Assembly: GCA_964369225.1 (NCBI GenBank) | Contig: CAYJER010000001.1 | Span: 148,164-212,163 of the forward strand | Origin: SIG603 sp964369225 | GTDB lineage: Bacteria > Bacillota > Clostridia > Oscillospirales > Acutalibacteraceae | Reading direction: 5' to 3' | Length of the DNA stretch: 64,000 nucleotides | Shown: in pieces, positions 1 to 9,416 of the stretch | How positions within the stretch are numbered: the first letter of the stretch is position 1 | Layout of the letters: the number at the start of each line of letters is the position of its first letter | Program-made: the position numbers and the translations under genes | Notes under the pieces: model-generated | What the model was told of the DNA's origin: nothing | Database searches by the model: none | What the model saw: only the letters and a program-made list of their open reading frames with translations

Positions 1-155
1 TTCTTTAAGTCTAACTCTTCACCCATTCGAGCTTTAAAAATTCTGTTTAAAAACTCTTCATCAGGCATTGTTTTATAGAATCCTCGTCTACTCAAAACAT
101 CCGTTCTAAAATTTTTATCTGAAATAAGTTTCAGAAATTTTTTTCCTTTATTCAT
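1..155 (-). CDS. TupA-like ATP-grasp protein, N-terminal part (cut by window edge)
   Basis: An ATG at 153-155 opens a minus-strand frame that runs off the window start, giving 51 residues. AAAGGAG lies about 8 bases upstream, and the ATG abuts the TAG stop of the CapA gene, so it is the next cistron of the glycan operon. The visible text (FYKTMPDEEFLNRIFKARMG, then EELDLK) resembles the opening of TupA-like ATP-grasp proteins, which usually continue into a NPKTFNEKLQWLK-type motif just past this edge. That family is common in capsule and teichuronic acid clusters. The catalytic part is not visible, so the family call rests on the first 50 residues only. Confidence 0.55.
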   Translation of the reverse strand, partial: MNKGKKFLKLISDKNFRTDVLSRRGFYKTMPDEEFLNRIFKARMGEELDLK

Positions 156-1304
156 CTATTGATTCTCCTTTAAAGCCATTAGAATTAACTCTCTCCAAGC
201 TTCACATTCAATTGTATTAATTATTGTATTTATTTTTTTCTTATTATAGTATCTTTTATAATAAACATTTAGAAATCTATGTTTAAATACTTTCATTAAG
301 ACCTTAAATATTATTGTTTCTCTAGCACTATCTATTCTGGTATATAGTTCATAAAGCATTTTTAACGAAAATTCTCTGTATTGATCTTTGATAAAATTAT
401 GATTTAAAATATCTGCTGATCTTTTATTAAAGTCAGTTAAGATTTCAGAAGACTTTTCTGCATCTGCTAATTTAACTGAATTATTTTTTTTGAGAATTGG
501 AATGTAATTAATATTGAACTTTTCATTAATAGTTAATTCTATAAGAATTGATGTCTTCCAAAAATTTGAATCGCTCCTATCAAACAAGAAATTCCCTTGT
601 CCATAAACAATAGTACCATCTAAATATTTTTCTTCACACCCAATACAGTGACTGTGTTGACAAACTACAAGATCTGCTCCTTTTTCAATCATCTTGCGAC
701 ACACTTTTTGTAAATTTGGTGAGGGATATCTATAATGTTCTTTACCGCCATGAAATAAAACTATTACATGGTCACATTTATTCTTTAGATTATTGATATG
801 ATCTAAAGATTCTAATGGATCAAATGGATTAGCTCCACAATTTTCTAATGTTGCAATAGAAAATTCGTTTTCCGCACAAGCATATACTCCTATATTCTTA
901 TTTGCTAATTTAAAAATATAAGGCTCTGATGCATCCTGTAGATTATTTCCTGCACCAACAAAATTAATATTATTACTATTTAATACTTTTATTGTTGATT
1001 CCAGCCCATCTTTTCCTTGATCTAAAATGTGATTATTTGCAAGAGTCAATAAATTTATATTAATATCCTTAATCCCATTTATACTTTTAGTTGAAGCAAC
1101 TAAACAAGTACCACACTTTTTAATCGGGGTTTCAATATCAACCAAAGGAACTTCTAAATTCATAATCCTATATTCTACTGAAGCTAATAGCATTAATAAA
1201 TCATTATCAATCAGTTTACTCATTTCATTGTTTTCAAAATAATTATTATTGGATTCTGTCTGAACTATATCTGCTCCTATAAGAATTTTACTACTCATTC
1301 TCAC
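156..1304 (-). CDS. CapA-family metallophosphatase-like protein
   Basis: This 382-residue protein matches the PGA_cap (CapA) family, a calcineurin-like metallophosphoesterase fold. Visible motifs are LANNHILDQG (about 88-97), FHGGKEH (184-190), HSH (217-219) and YGQGNFLFD (234-242), which carry the expected metal-binding Asn, His and Asp residues. No signal peptide is evident. The start overlaps the upstream glycosyltransferase by 14 bases; a second ATG at codon 3 would cut this to 8. CapA was named for poly-gamma-glutamate capsule synthesis, but no capB or capC is present. Here it more likely acts in assembly or trimming of the polysaccharide made by this operon. That role is inference. Confidence 0.8.
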   Translation of the reverse strand: MRMSSKILIGADIVQTESNNNYFENNEMSKLIDNDLLMLLASVEYRIMNLEVPLVDIETPIKKCGTCLVASTKSINGIKDININLLTLANNHILDQGKDGLESTIKVLNSNNINFVGAGNNLQDASEPYIFKLANKNIGVYACAENEFSIATLENCGANPFDPLESLDHINNLKNKCDHVIVLFHGGKEHYRYPSPNLQKVCRKMIEKGADLVVCQHSHCIGCEEKYLDGTIVYGQGNFLFDRSDSNFWKTSILIELTINEKFNINYIPILKKNNSVKLADAEKSSEILTDFNKRSADILNHNFIKDQYREFSLKMLYELYTRIDSARETIIFKVLMKVFKHRFLNVYYKRYYNKKKINTIINTIECEAWRELILMALKENQ

Positions 1305-2463
1305 TTCTGCTTATTATATTAATAAAGTCAATTATTTCTTGCTCATATCTATCAATTAAAAACTTGCGACAAGCTGTTTTAAATGCTTGCCTTTTCATTT
1401 CTAAAATTTCATTGCGATTTAACGATAATAAGTACATCAACGTGTTTTGTACAGTTTCGGTGTCATTATTTAAAAGATGCACTCCATCTTTTAAATTTGT
1501 AATAATTGTATCTGCTCCACCTACTTTCGTACATATAACAGGAACTGCTAAACTCATACTTTCAGCAAATTTTGTTGAAAAACCAGCTTTTGCATATCTT
1601 CTATTTTTTCTTAGTAAAATACTAAAGTCAGCATTTTCAACAATCATTTTTGATTCATTATTACTAATTCTTCCAAAAGTTTTAACTCCAACTTCACCCC
1701 AGTTGTATATTTTAGTTTCTCTTTCTAATTCAGAATTTGATATACCTATCAAGTCAATTTTAATTTTAATTTCATCTGCATTAATATTTTGCATTGCTTT
1801 TAAAACAGGAAAAATCTGATCTTTATTCCCTCCAAGGCTTCCAGCATATACTAAATGCAAAAAGTTATCATCTTGCTTTCTTTCAATTTTTCGTGTTTCA
1901 TTAAATTTAAAAATAGGTGGAATATAAATTACATCCTGTCCTATTTGATTATAATGATCGAATAAATATTTACTTATAGCAATTACACCATTTGCTTTTT
2001 TGTCAGTCAGCGTGTTAGATTTATCAATATTCTTTTGTAAAATATTTCTTGAAAAGAAACCTACTCTATCTTCTTTTTCAAACCAGTCAACTCTCTCTAA
2101 AATAAGTTTTATATTTAATTTTTTACACAGTTTGATTAACTCTTTCTCAATAGAATATCCGTATAATACTACTATATCAGGTTTACAAATCATAATTTTT
2201 CTTTTTGCGATATTAAATAGTTTTATTCCAAATCTCTCTTCAATTAGCCATTCTACACCTTTGAGCTTAGGGAGCTTAATATAATTTTTTGTAAAAGAAT
2301 AATTAAATTCACTAAAATCTGCTATATTATTACTTCCACCATTACAAACAAATTCAACCTTGTAACCAACTCTGTTGAATAGCCTAGCCATATTTTGAGC
2401 ATGTATAGTAAGTGCAGTACCTACTTGACCGACATTTCCTACGTATAATATTTTTTTATCCAT
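1291..2463 (-). CDS. Glycosyltransferase family 4
   Basis: This 390-residue protein has the two-Rossmann GT-B architecture. The N-terminal acceptor half starts MDKKILYVGNVGQVGTALT. The C-terminal nucleotide-sugar half carries LVYAGSLGGNKDQ (about 206-218) and the EX7E-like region FAESMSLAVPVICTKVGG (about 295-312). It probably adds one sugar to the lipid-linked repeat unit of the surface polysaccharide on the cytoplasmic face. It overlaps the flippase gene by 8 bases and the CapA gene by 14, indicating translational coupling. Donor and acceptor cannot be read from the sequence. Confidence 0.85.
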   Translation of the reverse strand: MDKKILYVGNVGQVGTALTIHAQNMARLFNRVGYKVEFVCNGGSNNIADFSEFNYSFTKNYIKLPKLKGVEWLIEERFGIKLFNIAKRKIMICKPDIVVLYGYSIEKELIKLCKKLNIKLILERVDWFEKEDRVGFFSRNILQKNIDKSNTLTDKKANGVIAISKYLFDHYNQIGQDVIYIPPIFKFNETRKIERKQDDNFLHLVYAGSLGGNKDQIFPVLKAMQNINADEIKIKIDLIGISNSELERETKIYNWGEVGVKTFGRISNNESKMIVENADFSILLRKNRRYAKAGFSTKFAESMSLAVPVICTKVGGADTIITNLKDGVHLLNNDTETVQNTLMYLLSLNRNEILEMKRQAFKTACRKFLIDRYEQEIIDFINIISRSENE

Positions 2464-3907
2464 TTATTTTCCTTTTTTTAATTATGTTTAAAATGTATTT
2501 GAAACTATCAATTTTCAACAACCATGAACCTGTAATATATACAATTATGCCTACGACGATTTGCAAAAATATTGTTACAATATGATTTGTATTTAGCCAA
2601 TTTACCTGATAACAAGCTACAAACATAGCTATTGATAAAATTAAAGAAGGAAATACATCTATAATTTGTTCTTTAACTCCGTACGCAATTAATTTTTTGT
2701 TAGGTATAATATTTATTAATGCAGATATGCCTGCAAATACAGCATTAGCTATTACTACGGCATATACACTAATATTGATTGTTATAAATATTAGTAAAAC
2801 TCCAATAATTTTTTTAATTATCTCTAGTTTTAAACATATATCACTTCTACCTGCTGCCTTAATTGCTTGTACATTCGCAGTTTGTGACGGTTGAAACATC
2901 CAATATAGGCATGAAATTTGCAAAAAAGGTACACAGACAAGCCAATTATCAGTAAGTAATAAAACTATCAACGGTTCAGCTACTATTATTAATCCAGTTA
3001 ATAAAGGAAACAATATGTATGAGCTTAATTTAATTGATTTTCTAGTTAATTCTTTTAACTTGAGCTTATCATCACCAATCTTCGACATCGCTGGAAATAA
3101 CACACTACTAATCGAAGAATTAATGTTTGTAATTAATAACGATGGAAATTGATTTCCTTTATTATATGCAGCTAGATCCCCCGATGTATAAACTTTGCCA
3201 ATTAATAAACTTCTTAGTTCGGTGTATAGTGTATTTATAAACTGGGACAATATAAGTTTCCATCCATAACTTAATAGTGTTTTTGCTGATTTAGTGCTAA
3301 AATCTAAGCTTGGTTTCCAATTAACAGTTAAAAATAATATTAATATATCTATAGTGGAATTTATCAAGTATTGCGCCACTAAGGCCCAAACCCCAAATCC
3401 ATTGTAGGCAAGGTAAATTCCAATTATTCCAGAAATTAACGTGCCACCTAATGTAGAATAAAAAAATTTTTTAAACATCATATGTTTTGATACATATGAG
3501 TGTTGTATATTCTTTATTGCTGCCAGGGGTATTTGAATAGATAATATTCTTATAATATCTATCAACTCATCATTTTGATAGAAACTAGCAATGCTAGGTG
3601 CTGAAAAGAATAAGATGAGATAAAGTAGTATTGACATAATTACGCTACAATAAAATATAGTAGAGAAGTCTTTTTTATCAGAATTCTTTTTTTGAATTAG
3701 AGCGTCTCCTAATCCATTTGTCACAAAGACATTTGCCAAATTTATAAAAACTAAAACTAAAGCAACCGTTCCGTACTGTTCTGGCATTAATAGTCTTGCT
3801 AAAATCATTGACACGAGGAAAGATACTCCTTGTGCTATTATTCTTTCACCAAATTTCCAAAATAAACCTGAAAATATTTGATTATTGTGCTTTTTTTTTT
3901 GGCGCAT
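2456..3907 (-). CDS. Wzx-like polysaccharide flippase (MOP superfamily)
   Basis: This 483-residue, strongly hydrophobic protein has about 12-14 predicted membrane segments and a basic N-terminus. The opening segment, with FSGLFWKFGERIIAQG and ILARLLMPEQYG, is typical of the WzxC/Polysacc_synt_3 group of lipid-linked oligosaccharide flippases. It would move the finished undecaprenyl-linked repeat unit across the membrane. It overlaps the last base of the polymerase gene, and the two sit together as expected for a Wzx/Wzy-dependent pathway. No ABC exporter (Wzm/Wzt) is seen in the visible part of the cluster, which supports this route. Confidence 0.88.
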   Translation of the reverse strand: MRQKKKHNNQIFSGLFWKFGERIIAQGVSFLVSMILARLLMPEQYGTVALVLVFINLANVFVTNGLGDALIQKKNSDKKDFSTIFYCSVIMSILLYLILFFSAPSIASFYQNDELIDIIRILSIQIPLAAIKNIQHSYVSKHMMFKKFFYSTLGGTLISGIIGIYLAYNGFGVWALVAQYLINSTIDILILFLTVNWKPSLDFSTKSAKTLLSYGWKLILSQFINTLYTELRSLLIGKVYTSGDLAAYNKGNQFPSLLITNINSSISSVLFPAMSKIGDDKLKLKELTRKSIKLSSYILFPLLTGLIIVAEPLIVLLLTDNWLVCVPFLQISCLYWMFQPSQTANVQAIKAAGRSDICLKLEIIKKIIGVLLIFITINISVYAVVIANAVFAGISALINIIPNKKLIAYGVKEQIIDVFPSLILSIAMFVACYQVNWLNTNHIVTIFLQIVVGIIVYITGSWLLKIDSFKYILNIIKKRKING

Positions 3908-5199
3908 TAGTCGTACTCCTGATTTAGAATTATTTTTGAGCTGTTTTTTCCGTAGTAGGTTTCAATAAAGTAAATTGGAAAAATCAGTAACACAGGATAA
4001 AATGGTCCTGTCTGAGCTAGTAGTACATTGATTAAAATAAATGCTAAGAGTAACTTAAAAGTTAATTTGAATTTATACTTAAATATAGGTACAAAGTACA
4101 AGCAGAGACAAACAACTAAAGAAAGCACTCCATTTATTGCACCATATTTCAAAATTCCTGCTCCTCCACCTGCTGTATCATCTCCATGTAGCAGTACCGT
4201 GAAATTGTCTGAACCTATCCCTAGAGGATTCTCTAACATGGATGTTAGAGATAGCAGTATTGCTCCAATCCTATATTGTCCACTATCTTGAATTTCAAAG
4301 TTGCCAGTGTCACTAAATAATTTACTAATAACTGATGTGTAAATAAAACTCTCACCTTCTCTAATTGAAAAATCTATAACTAACAATAATAAGGCAGAAA
4401 AGGTGAACGTTATTATATTTTTTTTTAGGTTAATTCCTTTTTTCTGATTAGTCAATACGTAAACAAGTAGCATTACCGCTAGCGCTATATAACCTGAGGT
4501 AGACTGTACAGTTATAATAGAAATAATTAATATTATTACTGATCTATTAACATTGATATTTGTTATTTTGTCTCGCATAAATAATAAAATAAAAACTGCT
4601 GAAATATATACCATCTGTGCAATTCCGGGTTCAGTAAAAATTCCTTTATTACGTGTTAAAGCATCTCCACCATCTCTAAACGAATATAAGAATAATCCAT
4701 ATCCTTCATCATATATAGTAGTATAGTTAAGTGAGTCTGTCCATATATTTTGTGAAAATGCTGTATCGTAATTTATAAATAATATTTGCTTTAGTAAATC
4801 TGGCATCATAACTTGTATTACAAAAAATACTATTCCGACTGCTGATAAAAAAACCACTACTTTAACAAATCTAGTTAAAAAATTATTTATATCAAACTTA
4901 ATTACATACACACAAAAAAGTATCGGTAGAGACCAAGATATCCAAGCATTTATGCCTATTCCACCAACAAGTATTCTAGTGAGGGTAGTAAGCATCAATA
5001 AAATTCCACTAATAATTAAGTATTTATTATATTCACTTTTAAATTTATACAATAACAAAACCAGTACTACACCAAATGTTATATAATTAATTATTTCTCC
5101 GTTTAAAAAATAGCTGTATAAACTACTTTGATTAAATATCAATAATATATAAATCAATATTTTATGAATGCAATCTATTTTGTTTATTCTAAGAACCAT
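3907..5199 (-). CDS. Wzy-like O-antigen/capsule polymerase
   Basis: This is a 430-residue polytopic protein with about 11-12 hydrophobic helices and a large extracytoplasmic loop. In that loop sits RNKGIFTEPGIAQM (about residues 183-196). An R...G..(T)EPG motif of this kind recurs in O-antigen polymerase and ligase families. Such proteins are too divergent for a donor or linkage prediction. Position directly before the flippase gene, and the lack of another polymerase candidate, make it the likely repeat-unit polymerase. An upstream AGGAG-type ribosome binding site is present. Confidence 0.8.
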   Translation of the reverse strand: MVLRINKIDCIHKILIYILLIFNQSSLYSYFLNGEIINYITFGVVLVLLLYKFKSEYNKYLIISGILLMLTTLTRILVGGIGINAWISWSLPILFCVYVIKFDINNFLTRFVKVVVFLSAVGIVFFVIQVMMPDLLKQILFINYDTAFSQNIWTDSLNYTTIYDEGYGLFLYSFRDGGDALTRNKGIFTEPGIAQMVYISAVFILLFMRDKITNINVNRSVIILIISIITVQSTSGYIALAVMLLVYVLTNQKKGINLKKNIITFTFSALLLLVIDFSIREGESFIYTSVISKLFSDTGNFEIQDSGQYRIGAILLSLTSMLENPLGIGSDNFTVLLHGDDTAGGGAGILKYGAINGVLSLVVCLCLYFVPIFKYKFKLTFKLLLAFILINVLLAQTGPFYPVLLIFPIYFIETYYGKNSSKIILNQEYD

Positions 5200-5218
5200 A
5201 TCTCCTCCTTAATATTTA

Positions 5219-6280
5219 CTAACTGTTTATGATATTTTCCCACTGTTTACATATTTTTTCAACGTTTAGCTCGCTTCTAACTTCCGTTGCTTTGATAGAT
5301 ATTTTTTCGGCTAAATTGGGGTCGTCAGCTAGTTTAGCCATAGCATTTGCCATTGCATTAATGTCTCCTACAGGAACTAATAAACCATTTTCTCCATCTT
5401 CAATAAACATTCTAGCTCCACCTGGTGGACAGTCAGTGCATATACATGGAAGACCTATCGCCATGGCTTCAAGCATTGAATTAGATAGCCCTTCGTAATC
5501 TGACGGAAGCACAAACATTCTAGCATCATAGATAGCTGTATGAACATCTTTGCTAAATCCTTTAAAATTAATTTTATTACTTAAATTTTTTTCTTTAACC
5601 AAAGATACTAATTTTTCTTCTTCTCTACCTTTTCCATAAATGTCTAAAATATAGTCTGGATATTTTCTTAAGAAAACTTCAAAGGCATTAATCAGCAATG
5701 TATAGTTTTTTTGTGGCTCTAATCTTGCAAAAGTTACAACTCTCTTACTCCTTTTTCCGGTATACCTACTAGGTAAATGTTCTTTTAATGGATTCGGGAT
5801 AATAATTCCTTTGTTTTGAATTTTTTCTTCAAAGAAGGCTAACGCATCCGGTGTCTGAAATACAAATCTGTCTGCAGTCTTGTATAGTAGTCTTCGTATA
5901 AAAAAAAGAATTTTATTACTAGGTATACTCTTTGCAGGATCTAATCTCTCTGATATTATTACTTTATTTTTCAATCCTAGTGATAATAACAGTATATATA
6001 TACCTATCATTGTGAAAAATGAAATAATCGTAGCATTATAGTGTTTAGCTAAATATTTTCTAAAGTTAATTAGTTTTCCAGTAACATTATTACATTTACC
6101 TATTAAAGTTGTGTCAATTATGACCTTATCTGAAATGCTATATTCGATAATATCGTTTTTGAAAAGTGAAATGACTACTTTCATTCCTTTTTCTGCTAAA
6201 TAGCTTGAAATTATTGATATCACACGTTCAGCACCACCACCACTCATCGACGGTATTAAAAATATAACTTCTTTTGACAT
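5219..6280 (-). CDS. Glycosyltransferase family 4 (PglH/WbnK-like)
   Basis: This 353-residue GT-B enzyme has an N-terminal glycine-rich loop (SMSGGGAERVI, about 11-21). The donor half carries VTFARLEPQKN (about 182-192), LDIYGKGREE and an EX7E motif within YEGLSNSMLEAMAIGLP (about 263-279). The pattern resembles retaining GT4 enzymes that add GalNAc, Glc or GlcA residues. The gene lies 2 bases from the phosphatase-fold gene upstream and 20 bases before the polymerase gene. Exact sugar specificity is unknown. Confidence 0.85.
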   Translation of the reverse strand: MSKEVIFLIPSMSGGGAERVISIISSYLAEKGMKVVISLFKNDIIEYSISDKVIIDTTLIGKCNNVTGKLINFRKYLAKHYNATIISFFTMIGIYILLLSLGLKNKVIISERLDPAKSIPSNKILFFIRRLLYKTADRFVFQTPDALAFFEEKIQNKGIIIPNPLKEHLPSRYTGKRSKRVVTFARLEPQKNYTLLINAFEVFLRKYPDYILDIYGKGREEEKLVSLVKEKNLSNKINFKGFSKDVHTAIYDARMFVLPSDYEGLSNSMLEAMAIGLPCICTDCPPGGARMFIEDGENGLLVPVGDINAMANAMAKLADDPNLAEKISIKATEVRSELNVEKICKQWENIINS

Positions 6281-6282
6281 TA

Positions 6283-7701
6283 TTAATCTACTTTCTTATC
6301 AATTGTATTTTGTTTAATATAGTTATGTATGTTTAGCACACTCTTAACTTTGTCTAAATCATTAGTATTTCCCATTATTACTCCTAGGAAGCGATGCCCT
6401 CCTGAAACTAATTGGTGCATTGCACTTATTCCAAATAATTTTTTACCAAATAAACCTCTATCTACTCCATACTCAGGTAACATTTTATATACTATTTCAG
6501 GATAATTATCTACTTTTGTTCCACTGTAAATATCTTCTCTTCTTTTTACCCATAACATAATATGTTTTCCATGGTCTTTGATTTCTTTTAACCCTAAAAT
6601 TATTCTGTTGATCATTTCCTCGTATTCTTCATCTGAGTTAAATTCTGATCTTGTAACAGAAATTCCTCCAAATGGATTAACACCATCAAATTTAGGTGCA
6701 AAAACTTTTTGTTTTTTATTATCAAATACATAATCAGCATTTTTAATTTTATGTGCAAATTTGAATTTTTTGAAGAATTTTGTTCCAAATTCTACCATAG
6801 AAAACATTACTAGAAATCTAAACATTAAATTTTTTGCAAACTCGGTCGTTCTCTTTTTTTTACTTTTATCGGGGATTATTCCTTGACTTATCAACCACTG
6901 ATTAATGTAAAATGTTTTCTCACATCTTTTTCCATGTCCGTGATCACTAATAACCACTACATTGTAATCATCACCATAAGTAGTTATTAATTTTTCCACT
7001 TGGTTTTCCATTAATTTGTACATATTGAAAATAGAATTTCTCAACCTGCTTTTTTTCGGATAAGTTATATCTGTTGGATCAGTATATCTCCATAGAAAAT
7101 GTTGCATTCTGTCAGGAGTAGTGATTCCTAAAAAACCAAAATCATAATCTTCAGTCGTAAAATATTTATGAAATTCATCAAATTGTTTGTTAGTCAACTC
7201 CATTGTACTTTTATAGAAAGATTCCATTTCTTTATTGCTTGGGTGTTCTACCATACCGCCAATAGAAGGCATGTTTTTCAGTTCTACTTCCTTCGGTTTG
7301 TTAGTGCTAATTTCCCCACCTTCAAATACAGGTCCACATATCATAAGTCCATTTACATCCCACGCAGGATACGCCATAAACGGATTAAATATAAATACTT
7401 TTTTACCTTCATTACCAATATGGTCCCAAAAAGTATTACCTTCTATTATTGAGTAATCTCCTTTTGCTTTATTCTTAAAATCAAGATAATCTATAGACTC
7501 TAATACTCCGTGCTCTGCTGGATTTAACCCAGTATATATACTAGTCCATGACGGAATAGAATCAGCAGGTACTACTGATTCTAAAGGCAGTAGTTTGTTT
7601 GAATCAAACAACTTCTTGAAATACTGAAGTTTGTCTATATTGCTTTCAATGTAAGAATAATCTAGTCCATCTAAAATAACTAAGATAGTTTTTTTTTTCA
7701 T
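6283..7701 (-). CDS. Alkaline phosphatase-fold protein (type I phosphodiesterase/nucleotide pyrophosphatase-like)
   Basis: This 472-residue protein has the metal-site motifs of the alkaline phosphatase superfamily. These are LVILDGLDY (first Asp about 11), VPADSIPSWTSIYTGL and PAEHG (candidate nucleophile Ser48), TPDRMQHFLWRYTD (metal Asp/His) and VISDHGHGKR (Asp-His). There is no signal peptide or membrane segment, so it should act in the cytoplasm. That is unusual for enzymes that place phosphoglycerol on exported polymers. In a glycan operon it may hydrolyse or transfer a phosphodiester on an activated sugar or lipid intermediate. The substrate is not predictable. Genes of this type recur beside glycosyltransferases in other genomes (family knowledge). 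Confidence 0.72.
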   Translation of the reverse strand: MKKKTILVILDGLDYSYIESNIDKLQYFKKLFDSNKLLPLESVVPADSIPSWTSIYTGLNPAEHGVLESIDYLDFKNKAKGDYSIIEGNTFWDHIGNEGKKVFIFNPFMAYPAWDVNGLMICGPVFEGGEISTNKPKEVELKNMPSIGGMVEHPSNKEMESFYKSTMELTNKQFDEFHKYFTTEDYDFGFLGITTPDRMQHFLWRYTDPTDITYPKKSRLRNSIFNMYKLMENQVEKLITTYGDDYNVVVISDHGHGKRCEKTFYINQWLISQGIIPDKSKKKRTTEFAKNLMFRFLVMFSMVEFGTKFFKKFKFAHKIKNADYVFDNKKQKVFAPKFDGVNPFGGISVTRSEFNSDEEYEEMINRIILGLKEIKDHGKHIMLWVKRREDIYSGTKVDNYPEIVYKMLPEYGVDRGLFGKKLFGISAMHQLVSGGHRFLGVIMGNTNDLDKVKSVLNIHNYIKQNTIDKKVD

Positions 7702-7719
7702 TTGTTCATTCCTTTTAAA

Positions 7720-8367
7720 TCATGTATTAAGTATTTGTTCTTTTATTTTTATGTATACAATATCTAATTCTTGTTCGCCATCAATTATTTTCCAGTTGTA
7801 AACCTTTGCTAGATACTCATATATGTCCCATCGCACAGATAAATATTCCATATTTGGTATATCATCTTTTCTACTAAAACATATTTCAGGTCGAACTCTT
7901 ATATAAATAGTTTTATCCATCGCAGGAAACATAAACTTAAATCTATTAATTGATTTTTCAATTTCTTGAGGAGTATTGTTAAAATTAATTCCTTGATCTA
8001 TAAATAAATCAATATAATATCTATCGAAAACTATATCATTATCAGACTTAAACGCACTTTTTGTTTTTCTACGAAAAATAAATTTATAATCTATTACTGC
8101 TAGCAACAACCATAGAGATCTAACAAAACCATTCTTAAAAATTTTAGCTTTTAAACTATCCTTTTTTTTATAACTTTCATCTAAACTAATTGATGCCGTT
8201 TTCTGTTTTTTATTCAAAATATTATATAACGGTTTTAATAAATACGGCTCCCATCTAACCCATAAAAAAAGATATTTTGCAAATTCTTTATCTTGCTTCA
8301 GAAGATTCAAGTTCGCAGATTTTCCAGAACCATCCATTCCTACTAAAGCGATTTTCTTTTTATTCAT
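7720..8367 (-). CDS. Thymidylate-kinase-like P-loop kinase in glycan operon
   Basis: This protein of about 215 residues has a Walker A loop (ALVGMDGSGKS) near its N-terminus and NMP-kinase-like helices. It also has a DRYYIDLFID segment similar to the DR(Y/F) nucleotide motif of thymidylate kinases. I prefer the ATG at 8365-8367, which has AGGAAA 5 bases upstream and follows the previous stop directly; an ATG at 8380-8382 would add five residues without a good ribosome binding site. Housekeeping Tmk is about 200-210 residues and lies elsewhere in most genomes. The YKKKDS and WVRWEPYLLKPLY regions are unlike standard Tmk. It may phosphorylate a sugar, polyol or nucleotide precursor for the polymer. 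That is inference. Confidence 0.65.
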   Translation of the reverse strand: MNKKKIALVGMDGSGKSANLNLLKQDKEFAKYLFLWVRWEPYLLKPLYNILNKKQKTASISLDESYKKKDSLKAKIFKNGFVRSLWLLLAVIDYKFIFRRKTKSAFKSDNDIVFDRYYIDLFIDQGINFNNTPQEIEKSINRFKFMFPAMDKTIYIRVRPEICFSRKDDIPNMEYLSVRWDIYEYLAKVYNWKIIDGEQELDIVYIKIKEQILNT

Positions 8368-8368
8368 T

Positions 8369-9394
8369 CTATTTCCTACCATCTTGTATTATATCTTTAA
8401 AAAAAGAAATTGAATTTTCCCAATCATAATCGGCTACAATTCTTCTATCTGATTTTTTTTCAACCAACGCTTTATTGATTGCATTATTTAAAGTATATTT
8501 ATCTATTGTATCTAAAAATATAAAAGCATTATTGTCAGTAAACTCGTTTAATTCACCATACCTTGTCGCAATAATAGGCAATCCGCAACCAACTGCTTCT
8601 AATACTGATAGTGGTATATCAATACAATTCTCTTTTTCAATAACTGGGAAGACATAAACATCTGCCAAATTATATATTTCCTCAACATTAGGAATATATT
8701 GATCTATAATGTGAATATTTTTCTTTGCCTCTAATCTTTTTCTTAATTCACAGTCTTGCTTTGATACTGAGCTAACTAAAATAACAACTTCTTTTTCTTC
8801 ATCTACATCTAGAAAAGATCCTACATTTCTTCCATTATGCAAATGCCCAACATGTAAAATAATAGGTTTATTGGTATCAAAATTATATTTTTTTCTTAAA
8901 TCAATTTTTGTTTTTTCATCTACTGGTCTAAATTTATTTAAATCAACACCAGTTTTCAGATAGAAAACCCTATTATTAGCTATTGCGGTGAAATAATCGT
9001 AAGATTGTTTAGATAGTGTTATGATGTTGAATTTGCTATTTTTTATTAGAAATTTTCCTAGAGTAGACATTTTTTGACGCAAAGCAAACAAGGAATATAT
9101 TTTATTTTTTGTGAATATACACAAAACTATAGATCTCAAAATACTGGCAAGTGTATTTGAGGCAAAAGGAATATATATAACACTTTGAGTATCACTATTA
9201 AGTATTTTAAATAATGATGTGTTTAAAAACAATTTATTTAGTTTAAGATTGTAGTGAGCATCAGTAGATTGCTTTCCGTATGAAATCAATTTTGAACTAG
9301 GAAGTGATTTTACTAATTTTTTTGATAATGAATTTGCTACTTTAATACAGCCTTCATCAACTTTTTCTGTCAAACAGTCTGTGATAATTATCAA
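8369..9394 (-). CDS. Glycosyltransferase (GT4/GT-B type)
   Basis: This 341-residue protein has a donor domain with PIILHVGHLHNGRNVG (about 180-195). It also has a C-terminal region VEKENCIDIPLSVLEAVGCGLPIIATRYGEL that holds the second Glu of a relaxed EX7E motif. The N-terminal half is more divergent than its neighbours. It is the eighth cistron of the operon, 22 bases downstream of the radical SAM gene, and probably adds one repeat-unit sugar. Specificity is unknown. Confidence 0.75.
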   Translation of the reverse strand: MIIITDCLTEKVDEGCIKVANSLSKKLVKSLPSSKLISYGKQSTDAHYNLKLNKLFLNTSLFKILNSDTQSVIYIPFASNTLASILRSIVLCIFTKNKIYSLFALRQKMSTLGKFLIKNSKFNIITLSKQSYDYFTAIANNRVFYLKTGVDLNKFRPVDEKTKIDLRKKYNFDTNKPIILHVGHLHNGRNVGSFLDVDEEKEVVILVSSVSKQDCELRKRLEAKKNIHIIDQYIPNVEEIYNLADVYVFPVIEKENCIDIPLSVLEAVGCGLPIIATRYGELNEFTDNNAFIFLDTIDKYTLNNAINKALVEKKSDRRIVADYDWENSISFFKDIIQDGRK

Positions 9395-9416
9395 ATTTAC
9401 ACCTCACTTTTCTACA

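Noticed and set aside
156..1304. Poly-gamma-glutamate synthesis by CapA
   Set aside because: No capB/pgsB ligase or capC is in the cluster. The gene belongs to a Wzx/Wzy polysaccharide operon.
1364..1819. Plus-strand 151-codon frame opposite the GT4 gene
   Set aside because: It is antisense to a conserved glycosyltransferase C-terminus and lacks a ribosome binding site.
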